A DNA stretch of 64,000 nucleotides from Delphinus delphis (taxonomy: Eukaryota > Chordata > Mammalia > Artiodactyla > Delphinidae). Positions 25,614 through 38,248 of this stretch are shown one piece after another. Position 1 is the first letter of the stretch, and every line of letters starts with the position of its first letter. The notes under the pieces were generated by a model that was not told the DNA's origin, did no database searches, and saw nothing but the letters and a program-made list of their open reading frames with translations. The stretch lies in the NCBI RefSeq assembly GCF_949987515.2, contig NW_027192650.1:2232001-2296000 (forward strand), written 5' to 3'. The position numbers and the translations under genes were made by a program.

Positions 25614-27193
25614 CAAATTTAGAAAACCAACTTATGCTTGCTTAAGGGGAAAGGTGAGTTGGGTTGCTGCATAAAACCAGAGATTGAAATGAGCACACAT
25701 AAAGTTCCTTAAGCCAAATATGGAATAGACAAGAGCCACTCCTTGCTCAACGAAATGGACTCAACACCGCATATTAAACGCCTAAGAATGTACCTGACTA
25801 GTAAGTATCTTAAAACCTATGGATTGCTATGTCTCCGAAAGAGAATCAAGCATGTGTACAGGGGCATAAACGCAGCAGTGATAGGATTGGAGAGGTTCGG
25901 TGAGCAAATGAAGACCCTTTGAAGTCATATTGCATGGTACCCATTCCACGGGTTTCAATTACCCAGGTTTTAGGTATTCTTCCTTCAGCTAAAACAGGCA
26001 TGTGGAACCCAGAGTATGATCAACCATGTGATCGGGAGACGTGTTCAAATATGTCTCAGTTTTCCTCCCCTGGTACTCGGGTGCAACATTCCAGACGCTT
26101 TACTAACACTCTCCCCACTTGGAGAGTCAGCGCCTTTAACCTCCTGTTTGGCCCAGTTTGCAATTTCTGCGGAAGATGAACAGGAATAGCGAGAACCAAT
26201 GAGAGGCTAGCTGGAGGTGTCTGGACGGGCAAATTTAACTCTCATTTCCCAACAGGAAGAGGAAATAACCAAAGGCTCAGCGTGCCGTACCGGAACCAGA
26301 TTAGGGCCTGAAGCCATCCTGCGGTGTTGCGGCCAGCTCAAAAGAAAGCGAGTTGAAGAAAGGAGCTCAGGGGCACTGTAATTCACAAACCTGCAGAGTT
26401 ATAAATGACAGCTATCGTCCAAAAATAGACTGAAGTAAGGCTGCCAAGAGGACTTGAAAGCGGGGCAGAATTGCAGGAAACCGATTTCAGGAGGTAGACT
26501 GGAATTGCATTGAAAGCATAGGAAAAGAGGCAGAACGTCCACAATGATGCACTTGGCCAAAAAGGGCGTATGCGTTTTTTCCTGAATATATTCAGGAAAA
26601 AACGCATACGCCATTTTTGGCCAACCAAGCAAGCTTGCAAAGGAAATCTGCACTACAATGAAGTCTCACTTCCCCTCGGTCAAAAGGGACATCTGAAAAA
26701 AGTGTAAAATCCAGAAAGGCAGGACAGGCCATGGAGAACTGGGAGCCTTGTTATGCTGATGGGCGGGATGTAAATTGCCAACAACCACTCGGGAGAAGTG
26801 TATGGTGTTTCCTGAAACATCTAAAAAACAAAGCAACAGAGCCTAGGGCACTGCCACTTATGGTCCTATAGCTTAGGGAAATTAAAATCAAAAAGACACA
26901 GCCACCCCAAAGTTTGGGACGCCTCTGTTTACAAGAACCTCGTTTCCAGTACAAGTTCAACATCGCAGAAAGTGAAAAATGGATAAAGAAGTTGTGGTAT
27001 TTACTTACAAAGCAATATCACTCAGCAATGAAATCTATGTCATCAGGCCCTTAGCATCACAATGAGTGGATTCAGGTATGATGATTCTAACTGAAATAAG
27101 TCACACAGAAAAAGAAACATCATAAGATATCAGTAATACACGGAATGTAAACTTGGCTACACAGGAACTGAATTACAGAACAGAACAGGGACT
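25614..27193 (+). repeat. Satellite monomer U18 (1580 bp)
   Basis: The palindrome at 26553-26624 has one mismatch (GCCATTTTT). Its start (GGGTTGCTGC, GAGCCACTCC) is shared with U21. Confidence 0.95.
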
Positions 27194-28771
27194 CAAAGTT
27201 AGAAAACCAACTTATGCTTGCTTAAGGGGAAAGGTGAGTTGGGGTGCTGCATAAAACCAGAGATTGAAATGAGCACAGATAAAGTTCCTTAAGCCAAATA
27301 TGGAATAGACAAGAGCTACTCCTTGCTCAACGAAATGGACTCAACACCGCATATTAAACGCCTAAGAATGTACCTGACTAGTAAGTATCTTAAAACCTAT
27401 GGATTGCTATGTCTCCGAAAGAGAATCAAGCATGTGTACAGGGGCATAAACGCAGCAGTGATAGGATTGGAGAGGTTCGGTGAGCAAATGAAGACCCTTT
27501 GAAGTCATATTGCATGGTACCCATTACACGGGTCTTAACTCTCCAGGTTTAAGGTATTCTTCCTTCAGCTAAAACATGCATGTGGAACCCAAGTATGATC
27601 AACCATGTGAACGGGAGACGTGTTCAAATATGTCTCAGTTTTCCTCCCCTGGTACTCGGGTGCAACATTCCAGACGCTTTACTAACACTCTCCCCACTTG
27701 GAGAGTCAGCGCCTTTAACCTCCTGTTTGGCCCAGTTTTGTAATTTCTGCGGAAGATTAACAGGAATAGCGAGAACCAATGAGAGACTAGCTGGAGGTGT
27801 TTGGACGGGCAAATTTAACTCTCATTTCTCACCAGGAAGAGGAAATAACCAAAGGCTCAGCGTGCCGTGCCGGAACCAGATTAGGGCCTGAAGCCATCCT
27901 GCGGTGTTGCGGCCAGGTCACAAGAAAGCAAGTTGAAGAAAGGAGCTCAGGGGCACTGTAATTCACAAACCTGCAGAGTTATAAATGACAGCTATCGTGC
28001 AAAAATAGACTGAAGTAAGGCTGCCAAGAGGACTTGAAAGCGGGGCAGAATTGCAGGAAACCGATTTCAGGAGGGAGACTGGAATTGCATTGAAAGCATA
28101 GGAAAAGAGGCAGAACGTCCACAATGATGCACTTGGCCAAAAAGGGCGTATGCGTTTTTTCCTGAATATATTCAGGAAAAAACGCATACGCCCTTTTTGG
28201 CCAACCAAGCAAGCTTGCAAAGGAAATCTGCACTACAATGAAGTCTCACTTCCCCCCGGTCAAAAGGGCCATCTGAAAAAAGTGTAAAATCCAGAAAGGC
28301 AGGACAGGCCATGGAGAACTGGGAGCCTTGTTATGCTGATGGGCGGGATGTAAATTGCCAACAACCACTCGGGAGAAGTGTATGGTGTTTCCTGAAACAT
28401 CTAAAAAACAAAGCAACAGAACCTAGGGCACTTCCACTTATGGGCCTATAGCTTAGGGAAATTAAAATCAAAAAGACACAGCCACCCCAAAGTTTGGAAC
28501 GGCTCTGTTTACAAGAACCTCGTTTACAGTACAAGTTCAACATCGCAGAAAGTGAAAAATGGAAAGAAGTTGTGGTATTTACTTACAAAGCAATATCACT
28601 CAGCAATGAAATCTGTGTCATCAGGCCCTTAGCAGCACAATGAGTGGATTCAGGTATGATGATTCTAACTGAAGTAAGTCACACAGAAAAAGAAACATCA
28701 TAAGATATCAGTAATACATGGAATGTAAACTTGGCTACACAGGAACTGAATTACAGAACAGAACAGGGTCT
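27194..28771 (+). repeat. Satellite monomer U19 (1578 bp)
   Basis: The palindrome at 28133-28204 is perfect. It has a private two-base loss in the LINE-1-like part (ATGGAAAGAAG) and two changes in the otherwise invariant zone (ATCGTGCAA, GAGGGAGAC). Confidence 0.95.
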
Positions 28772-30351
28772 CAAATTTAGAAAACCAACTTATGCTTGCT
28801 TAAGGGTAAAGGTGAGTTGGGGTGCAGCATAAAACCAGAGACTGAAATGAGCACAGATAAAGTTCCTTAAGCCAAATATGGAATAGACAAGAGCTACTCC
28901 TTGCTCAACGAAATGGACTCAACACCGCATATTAAACGCCTAAGAATGTACCTGACTAGTAAGTATCTTAAAACCTATGGATTGCTATGTCTCCGAAAGA
29001 GAATCAAGCATGTGTACAGGGGCATAAACGCAGCAGTGATAGGATTGGAGAGGTTCGGTGAGCAAATGAAGACCCTTTGAAGTCATATTGCATGGTACCC
29101 ATTCCACGGGTTTCAACTACCCAGTTTTAAGGTATTCTTCCTTCAGCTAAAACATGCATGTGGAACCTAGAGTATGATCAACCATGTGATCGGGAGACGT
29201 GTTCAAATATGTCTCAGTTTTCCTCCCCTGGTACTCGGGTGCAACATTCCAGACGCTTTACTAACACTCTCCCCACTTGGAGAGTCAGGCCCTTTAAACT
29301 CCGGTTTGGCCCAGTTTGCAATTTCTGCGGAAGATGAACAGGAATAGCGAGAACCAATGAGAGACTAGCTGGAGGTGTCTGGACGGGCAAATTTAACTCT
29401 CATTTCCCACCAGGAAGAGGAATTAACCAAAGGCTCAGCGTGCCGTGCCAGAACCAGATTAGGGCCTGAAGCCATCCTGCGGTGTTGCGGCCAGGTCACA
29501 AGAAAGCTAGTTGAAGAAAGGAGCTCAGGGGCAGTGTAATTCACAAACCTGCAGAGTTATAAATGACAGCTATCGTCCAAAAATAGACTGAAGTAAGGCT
29601 GCCAAGAGGACTTGAAAGCGGGGCAGAATTGCAGGAAACCGATTTCAGGAGGTAGACTGGAATTGCATTGAAAGCATAGGAAAAGAGGCAGAACGTCCAC
29701 AATGATGCACTTGGCCAAAAAGGGCGTATGCGTTTTTTCCTGAATATATTCAGGAAAAAACGCATACGCCGTTTTTGGCCAACCAAGCAAGCAAGCAAAG
29801 GAAATCTGCACTACAATGAAGTCTCACTTCCCCCTGGTCAAAAGGGCCATCTGAAAAAAGTGTAAAATCCAGAAAGGCAGGACAGGCCATTGAGAACTGG
29901 GAGCCTTGTTATGCTGATGGGCGGGATGTAAATTGCCAACAGACACTTGGGAGAAGTGTATGGTGTTTCCTGAAACATCTAAAAAACAAAGCAACAGAGC
30001 CTAGGGCACTTCCACTTATGGTCCTATAGCTTAGGGAAATTAAAATCAAAAAGACACAGCCACCCCAAAGTTTGGAACGGCTCTGTTTACAAGAACCCCG
30101 TTTACAGTACAAGTTCAACATCGCAGAAAGTGAAAAATGGATAAAGAACTTGTGGTACTTACGTACAATGCAGTATCACTCAGCAATGAAATCTATGTCA
30201 TCAGGCACGTAGCAACATAATGAGTAGATTCAGGTACGATGATTCTAACTGAAATAAGTCACACAGAAAAAGAAACATCATAAGATATCACTAATACACG
30301 GAATGTAAACTTGGCTACACAGGAACTGAATTCCAAAACAGAAGAGGTTCT
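28772..30351 (+). repeat. Satellite monomer U20 (1580 bp), LINE-1-like tail
   Basis: The palindrome at 29711-29782 has one mismatch (GCCGTTTTTGG). The HindIII site is lost (AAGCAAGCAAGC). The tail matches that of U17, including the EcoRI site at 30328. Confidence 0.95.
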
Positions 30352-31930
30352 CAAATTTAGAAAACCAACTTATGCTTGCTTAAGGGGAAAGGTGAGTTGG
30401 GTTGCTGCAGAAAACCAGAGATTGAAATGAGCACAGATAAAGTTCCTTAAGCCAAATATGGAATAGACAAGAGCCACTCCTTGCTCAACGAAATGGACTC
30501 AACACCGCATATTAAACGCCTAAGAATGTACCTGACTAGTAAGTATCTTAAAACCTATGGATTGCTATGTCTCCGAAAGAGAATCAAGCATGTGTACAGG
30601 GGCATAAACGCAGCAGTGATAGGATTGGAGAGGTTCGGTGAGCAAATGAAGACCCTTTGAAGTCATATTGCATGGTACCCATTACACGGGTCTCAACTCT
30701 CCAGGTTTAAGGTATTCTTCCTTCAGCTAAAACATGCATGTGGAACCCAAGTATGATCAACCATGTGAACGGGAGACGTGTTCAAATATGTCTCAGTTTT
30801 CCTCCCCTGGTACTCGGGTGCAACATTCCAGACGCTTTACTAACACTCTCCCCACTTGGAGAGTCAGCGCCTTTAACGTCCTGTTTGGCCCAGTTTGCAA
30901 TTTCTGCGGAAGATGAACAGAAATAGCGAGAACCAATGAGAGACTAGCTGGAGGTGTCTGGACGGGCAAATTTAACTCTCATTTCCCACCAGGAAGAGGA
31001 AATAACCAAAGGCTCAGCGTGCCGTGCCGGAACCAGATTAGGGCCTGAAGCCATCCTGCGGTGTTGCGGCCAGGTCACAAGAAAGCGAGTTGAAGAAAGG
31101 AGCTCAGGGGCACTGTAATTCACAAACCTGCAGAGTTATAAATGACAGCTATCGTCCAAAAATAGACTGAAGTAAGGCTGCCAAGAGGACTTGAAAGCGG
31201 GGCAGAATTGCAGGAAACCGATTTCAGGAGGTAGACTGGAATTGCATTGAAAGCATAGGAAAAGAGGCAGAACGTCCACAATGATGCACTTGGCCAAAAA
31301 GGGCGTATGCGTTTTTTCCTGAATATATTCAGGAAAAAACGCATACGCCCTTTTTGGCCAACCAAGCAAGCTTGCAAAGGAAATCTGCACTACAATGAAG
31401 TCTCACTTCCCCCCGGTCAAAAGGGCCATCTGAAAAAAGTGTAAAATCCAGAAAGAAAGGACAGGCCGTGGAGAACCGGGAGCCTTGTTATGCTGATGGG
31501 CGGGATGTAAATTGCCAACAACCACTCGGGAGAAGTGTATGGTGTTTCCTGAAACATCTAAAAAACAAAGCAACAGAACCTAGGGCACTTCCACTTATGG
31601 TCCTATAGCTTAGGGAAATTAAAATCAAAAAGACACAGCCACCCCAAAGTTTGGAACAGCTCTGTTTACAAGAACCTCGTTTACAGTACAAGTTCAACAT
31701 CGCAGAAAGTGAAAAATGGATAAAGAAGTTGTGGTATTTACTTACAAAGCAATATCACTCAGCAATGAAATCTGTGTCATCAGGCCCTTAGCAGCACAAT
31801 GAGTGGATTCAGGTATGATGATTCTAACTGAAATAAGTCACACAGAAAAAGAAACATCATAAGATATCAGTAATACACGGAATGTAAACTTGGCTACACA
31901 GGAACTGAATTACAGAACAGAACAGGGTCT
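30352..31930 (+). repeat. Satellite monomer U21 (1579 bp)
   Basis: The palindrome at 31290-31361 is perfect. Its start resembles U18 and the rest is A type. It has a private GAAAGAAAGGACAGG. Confidence 0.95.
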
Positions 31931-33509
31931 CAAATTTAGAAAACCAACTCATGCTTGCTTAAGGGTAAAGGGGAGCTGGGGTGCTGCATAAAACCAGAGA
32001 TTGAAATGAGCACAGATAAAGTTCCTTAAGTCAAATATGGAATAGACAAGAGCTACTCCTTGCTCAACGAAATGGATTCAACATCGCATATTAAACGCCT
32101 AAGAATGTACCTGACTAGTAAGTATCTTAAAACCTATGGATTGCTATGTCTCCGAAAGAGAATCAAGCAAGTGTACAGGGGCATAAACGCAGCAGTGATA
32201 GGATTGGAGAGGTTCGGTGAGCAAATGAAGACCCTTTGAAGTCATATTGCATGGTACCCATTACACGGGTCTTAACTCTCCAGGTTTAAGGTATTCTTCC
32301 TTCAGCTAAAACATGCATGTGGAACCCAAGTATGATCAACCATGTGAACGGGAGACGTGTTCAAATATGTCTCAGTTTTCCTCCCCTGGTACTCGGGTGC
32401 CACATTCCAGACGCTTTACTAACACTCTCCCCACTTGGAGAGTCAGCGCCTTTAACCTCCTGTTTGGCCCAGTTTGCAATTTCTGCGGAAGATGAACAGG
32501 AATAGTGAGAACCAATGAGAGGCTAGCTGGAGGTGTCTGGACGGGCAAATTTAACTCTCATTTCCCACCAGGAAGAGGAATTAACAAAAGGCTCAGCATG
32601 CTGGGCCGGAACCAGATTAGGGCCTGAAGCCATCCTGCGGTGTTGCGGCCAGGTCACAAGAAAGCAAGTTGAAGAAAGGAGCTCAGGGGCACTGTAATTC
32701 ACAAACCTGCAGAGTTATAAATGACAGCTATCGTCCAAAAATAGACTGAAGTAAGGCTGCCAAGAGGACTTGAAAGCGGGGCAGAATTGCAGGAAACCGA
32801 TTTCAGGAGGTAGACTGGAATTGCATTGAAAGCATAGGAAAAGAGGCAGAACGTCCACAATGATGCACTTGCCCAAAAAGGGCGTATGCGTGTTTTCCTG
32901 AATATATTCAGGAAAACACACATACGCCCTTTTTGGCCAACCAAGCAAGCTTGCAAAGGAAATCTGCACTACAATGAAGTCTCACTTCCCCCCGGCCAAA
33001 AGGGCCATCTGAAAAAAGTGTAAAATCCAGAAAGGCAGGACAGGCCATGGAGAACTGGGAGCCTTGCTATGCTGATGGGCGGGATGTAAATTGCCAACAG
33101 ACACTCGGGAGAAGTGTATGGTGTTTCCTGAAACATCTAAAAAACAAAGCAACAGAGCCTAGGGCACTTCCACTTATGGTCCTATAGCTTAGGGAAATTA
33201 AAATCAAAAAGACACAGCCACCCCAAAGTTTGGGACGCCTCCGTTTACAAGAACCTCGTTTACCGTACAAGTTCAATATCACAGAAAGTGAAAAATGGAT
33301 AAAGAACTTGTGGTACTTACGTACAATGCAGTATCACTCAGCAATGAAATCTATGTCATCAGGCCCGTAGCAGCATAATGAGTGGATTCAGGCACGATGA
33401 TTCTAACTGAAATAAGTCACACAGAAAAAGAAACATCATAAGATATCACTAATACACGGAATGTAAACTTGGCTACACAGGAACTGCATTCCAAAACAGA
33501 ACAGGGTCT
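31931..33509 (+). repeat. Satellite monomer U22 (1579 bp), long-range relative of U40
   Basis: The palindrome at 32869-32940 has one compensated base pair and two mismatches (left TTGCCC, right ACACACATACG). It shares AACTCATGC, GGGGAGCTGG, GATTCAACATCG and GCCACATTCC with U38 and U40. It has a LINE-1-like tail. Confidence 0.95.
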
Positions 33510-33672
33510 CAAATTTAGAAAACCAACTTATGCTTGCTTAAGGGGAAAGGTGAGTTGGGGTGCTGCATAAAACCAGAGATTGAAATGAGCACAGATAAAG
33601 TTCCTTAAGCCAAATATGGAATAGACAAGAGCTACTCCTTGCTCAACGAAATGGACTCAAAACCCCATATTA
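32941..33672 (+). mobile_element. LINE-1 ORF2 C-terminus plus 3' UTR fossil (reference copy of a segment present in every monomer)
   Basis: This segment starts at the right edge of the palindrome and crosses into the next monomer. Translation in shifting plus-strand frames gives a collinear series typical of the end of mammalian LINE-1 ORF2 protein. At 32968 it reads TTMKSHFPPVKRAI. Around 33050-33085 it reads GELGALLC, then a Trp and CKL. At 33113 it reads SVWCFLKHLK. At 33308 it reads LWYLRTMQYHSAMK. At 33397 it reads MILTEISHTEKE. These correspond to the family motifs TTMRYHLTPVRMAI, GEKGTLLHCWWECKL, TVWRFLKKLK, MWYIYTMEYYSAIK and SEVSQTEKD. After the coding end, 33480-33672 follows a cetartiodactyl LINE-1 3' UTR (AACAGGGTCTCA, TTAGAAAACCAACTTATG, GGGGAAAGG, then an AATAGACAA stretch). 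Frameshifts and stops show it is dead. Homology fades near 33672 and no poly-A tail is seen. The same segment recurs in every unit from the palindrome's right edge to about 165 bp into the next unit. Confidence 0.88.
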
Positions 33673-35089
33673 AACGCCTAAGAATGTACCTGACTAGTAA
33701 GTATCTTAAAACCTATGGATTGCTATGTCTCCGAAAGGGAATCAAGCGTGTGTACAGGGGCATAAACGCAGCAGTGATAGGATTGGAGAGGTTCGGTGAG
33801 CAAATGAAGACCCTTTGAAGTCATATTGCATGGTACCCATTACACGGGTCTCAACTCTCCAGGTTTAAGGTATTCTTCCTTCAGCTAAAACATGCATGTG
33901 GAACCCAGAGTATGATCAACCATGTGAACGGGAGACGTGTTCAAATATGTCTCAGTTTTCGTACCCTGGTACTCGGGTGCAACATTCCAGACACTTTACT
34001 AACACTCTCCCCACTTGGAGAGTCAGTCCCTTTAACCTCCTGTTTGGCGCAGTTTGCAATTTCTGCGGAAGATGAACAGGAATAGCGAGAACCAATGAGA
34101 GACTAGCTGGAGGTGTCTGGACGGGCAAATTTAACTCTCATTTCCCACCAGGAAGAGGAATTAACCAAAGGCTCAGCGTGCCGTACCGGAACCAGATTAG
34201 GGCCTGAAGCCATCCTGCGGTGTTGCGGCCAGGTCACAAGAAAGCGAGTTGAAGAAAGGAGCTCAGGGGCACTGTAATTCACAAACCTGCAGAGTTATAA
34301 ATGACAGCTATCGTCCAAAAATAGACTGAAGTAAGGCTGCCAAGAGGACTTGAAAGCGGGGCAGAATTGCAGGAAACCGATTTCAGGAGGTAGACTGGAA
34401 TTGCATTGAAAGCATAGGAAAAGAGGCAGAACGTCCACAATGATGCACTTGGCCAAAAAGGGCGTATGCGTTTTTTCCTGAATATATTCAGGAAAAAACG
34501 CATACGCCCTTTTTGGCCAACCAAGCAAGCTTGCAAAGGAAATCTGCACTACAATGAAGTCTCACTTCCCCCCGGTCAAAAGGGCCATCTGAAAAAAGTG
34601 TAAAATCCAGAAAGGCAGGACAGGCCATGGAGAACTGGGAGCCTTGTTATGCTGATGGGCGGGATGTAAATTGGCAACAGACACTCGGGAGAAGTGTATG
34701 GTGTTTCCTGAAACATCTAAAAAACAAAGCAAAAGAGCCTAGGGCACTGCCACTTATGGTCCTATAGCTTAGGGAAATTAAAATCAAAAAGACACAGCCA
34801 CCCCAAAATTTGGGACGCCTCCGTTTACAAGAACCTCGTTTACCATACAAGTTCAATATCACAGAAAGTGAAAAATGGATAAAGAACTTGTGGTACTTAC
34901 GTACAATGCAGTATCACTCAGCAATGAAATCTATGTCATCAGGCCCGTAGCAGCATAATGAGTGGATTCAGGTACGATGATTCTAACTGAAATAAGTCAC
35001 ACAGAAAAAGAAACATCATATGATATCACTAATACACGGAATGTAAACTTGGCTACACAGGAACTGCATTCCATAACAGAACAGGGTCT
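33510..35089 (+). repeat. Satellite monomer U23 (1580 bp), B-like
   Basis: The palindrome at 34449-34520 is perfect. It shares TCAAAACCCCAT, GGGAATCAAGCGTG, TTTTCGTACCCTGG and TTTGGCGCAG with U39 and U41. It has a LINE-1-like tail. Confidence 0.95.
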
Positions 35090-35150
35090 CAAATTTAGAA
35101 AACCAACTTATGCTTGCTTAAGGGTAAAGGTGAGTTGGGGTGCTGCATAA
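34962..35150 (+). pseudogene. LINE-1 3' end remnant, open stretch across the U23/U24 boundary
   Basis: The usual TAAGATATC is TATGATATC here (near 35018), which removes one stop and leaves 62 codons open. The reading includes MILTEISHTEKE and then YDITNT. This matches the end of LINE-1 ORF2 (SEISQTEKD followed by YxMIS or YDIT in a neighbouring frame). The open stretch then runs through 3' UTR-like sequence, so it is a chance frame in a dead element. Confidence 0.65.
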
Positions 35151-36668
35151 AAACAGAGATTGAAATGAGCACAGATAAAGTTCCTTAAGCCAAATATGGA
35201 ATAGACAAGAGCTACTCCTTGCTCAACGAAATGGACTCAACACCGCATATTAAACGCCTAAGAATGTACCTGACTAGTAAGTATCGTAAAACCTATGGAT
35301 TGCTATGTCTCCGAAAGAGAATCAAGCATGTGTACAGGGGCATAAACGCAGCAGTGATACGATTGGAGAGGTTTGGTGAGCAAATGAAGACCCTTTGAAG
35401 TCATATTGCATGGTACCCATTCCACGGGTTTCAACTCTCCAGGTTTTAGGTATTCTTCCTTCAGCTAAAACATGCATGTGGAACCCAAGTATGATCAACC
35501 ATGTGAACGGGAGACGTGTTCAAATATGTCTCAGTTTTCCTCCCCTGGTACTCGGGTGCAACATTCCAGACGCTTTACTAACACTCTCCCCACTTGGAGA
35601 GTCAGCGCCTTTAACCTCCTGTTTGGCACAGTTTGCAATTTCTGTGGAAGATGAACAGGAATAGTGAGAACCAATGAGAGGCTAGCTGGAGGTGTCTGGA
35701 CGGGCAAATTTAACTCTCATTTCCCACTAGGAAGAGGAAATAACCAAAGGCTCAGCGTGCCGTACCGGAACCAGATTAGGGCCTGAAGCCATCCTGCGGT
35801 GTTGCGGCCAGCTCAAAAGAAAGCGAGTTGAAGAAAGGAGCTCAGGGGCACTGTAATTCACAAACCTGCAGAGTTATAAATGACAGCTATCGTCCAAAAA
35901 TAGACTGAAGTAAGGCTGCCAAGAGGACTTGAAAGCGGGGCAGAATTGCAGGAAACCGATTTCAGGAGGTAGACTGGAATTGCATTGAAAGCATAGGAAA
36001 AGAGGCAGAACGTCCACAATGATGCACTTGGCCAAAAAGGGCGTATGCGTTTTTTCCTGAATATATTCAGGAAAAAACGCATACGCCCTTTTTGGCCAAC
36101 CAAGCAACCTTGCAATGAAAATCTGCACTACAATGAAGTCTCACTTCCCCCCGGTCAAAAGGGCCATCTGAAAAAAGTGTAAAATCCAGAAAGGCAGGAC
36201 AGGCCATGGAGAACTGGGAGCCTTGTTATGCTGATGGGCGGGATGTAAATTGCCAACAACCACTCGGGAGAAGTGTATGGTGCTTCCTGAAACATCTAAA
36301 AAACAAAGCAACAGAGCCTAGGGCACTGCCACTTATCGTCCTATAGCTTAGGGAAATTAAAATCAAAAAGGCACAGCCACCCCAAAGTTTGGAACGGCTC
36401 TGTTTACAAGAACCTCGTTTACAGTACAAGTTCAACATCGCAGAAAGTGAAAAATGGATAAAGAAGTTGTGGTATTTACTTACAAAGCAATATCACTCAG
36501 CAATGAAATCTATGTCATCAGGCCCTTAGCATCACAATGAGTGGATTCAGGTATGATGATTCTAACTGAAATAAGTCACACAGAAAAAGAAACATCATAA
36601 GATATCAGTAATACACGGAATGTAATCTTGGCTACACAGGAACTGAATTACAGAACAGAACAGGGTCT
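35090..36668 (+). repeat. Satellite monomer U24 (1579 bp), HindIII-minus A type
   Basis: The palindrome at 36028-36099 is perfect. AAGCAACCTTGCAATG replaces the HindIII site, as in U26 and U28. Confidence 0.95.
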
Positions 36669-38248
36669 CAAATTTAGAAAACCAACTTATGCTTGCTTAA
36701 GGGGAAAGGTGAGTTGGGGTGCTGCATAAAACCAGAGATTGAAATGAGCACAGATAAAGTTCCTTAAGCCAAATATGGAATAGACAAGAGCTACTCCTTG
36801 CTCAACGAAATGGACTCAACACCGCATATTAAACGCCTAAGAATGTACCTGACTAGTAAGTATCGTAAAACCTATGGATTGCTATGTCTCCAAAAGAGAA
36901 TGAAGCATGTGTACAGGGGCATAAACGCAGCAGTGATAGGATTGGAGAGGTTCGGTGAGCAAATGAAGACCCTTTGAAGTCATATTGCATGGTACCCATT
37001 CCACGGGTTTCAACTACCCAGGTTTAAGGTATTCTTCCTTCAGCTAAAACATGCATGTGGAACCTAGAATATGATCAACCATGTGATCGGGAGACGTGTT
37101 CAAATATGTCTCAGTTTTCCTCCCCTGGTACTCGGGTGCAACATTCCAGACGCTTTACTAACACTCTCCCCACTTGGAGAGTCAGTCCCTTTAACCTCCT
37201 GTTTGGCCCAGTTTGCAATTTCTGCGGAAGATGATCAGGAATAGCGAGAACCAATGAGAGGCTAGCTGGAGGTGTCTGGACGGGCAAATTTATCTCTCAT
37301 TTCCCACCAAGAAGAGGAATTAACCAAAGGCTCAGCGTGCCGTACCGGAACCAGATTAGGGCCTGAAGCCATCCTGTTGTGTTTCTGCCAGGTCACAAGA
37401 AAGCGAGTTGAAGAAAGGAGCTCAGGGCCACTGTAATTCACAAACCTGCAGAGTTATAAATGACAGCTATCGTCCAAAAATAGACTGAAGTAAGGCTGCC
37501 AAGAGGACTTGAAAGCGGGGCAGAATTGCAGGAAACCGATTTCAGGAGGTAGACTGGAATTGCATTGAAAGCATAGGAAAAGAGGCAGAACGTCCACAAT
37601 GATGCACTTGGCCAATAAGGGCGTATGCGTTTTATCCTGAATATATTCAGGAAAAAACGCATACGCACTTTTTGGCCAACCAAGCAAGCTTGCAAAGGAA
37701 ATCTGCACTACAATGAAGTCTCACTTCCCCCCGGTCAAAAGGGCCATCTGAAAAAAGTGTAAAATCCAGAAAGGCAGGACAGGCCATGGAGAACTGGGAG
37801 CCTTGTTATGCTGATGGGCGGGATGTAAATTGCCAACAGACACTCCGGAGAAGTGTATGGTGTTTCCTGAAACATCTAAAAAACAAAGCAACAGAGCCTA
37901 GGCCACAGCCACTTATGGTCCTATAGCTTAGGGAAATTAAAATCAAAAAGACACAGCCACCCCAAAGTTTGGGACGCCTCTGTTTACAAGAACCTCGTTT
38001 ACAGTACAAGTTCAACATCGCAGAAAGTGAAAAATGGATAAAGAAGTTGTGGTATTTACTTACAAAGCAATATCACTCAGCAATGAAATCTATGTCATCA
38101 GGCCCTTAGCATCACAATGAGTGGATTCAGGTATGATGATTCTAACTGAAATAAGTCACACAGAAAAAGAAACATCATAAGATATCAGTAATACACAGAA
38201 TGTAAACTTGGCTACACAGGAACTGAATTACAGAACAGAACAGGGTCT
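36669..38248 (+). repeat. Satellite monomer U25 (1580 bp), B type
   Basis: The palindrome at 37608-37679 has three mismatches, the most decayed in the window. Other private changes include CCTGTTGTGTTTCTGCC. Confidence 0.95.
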
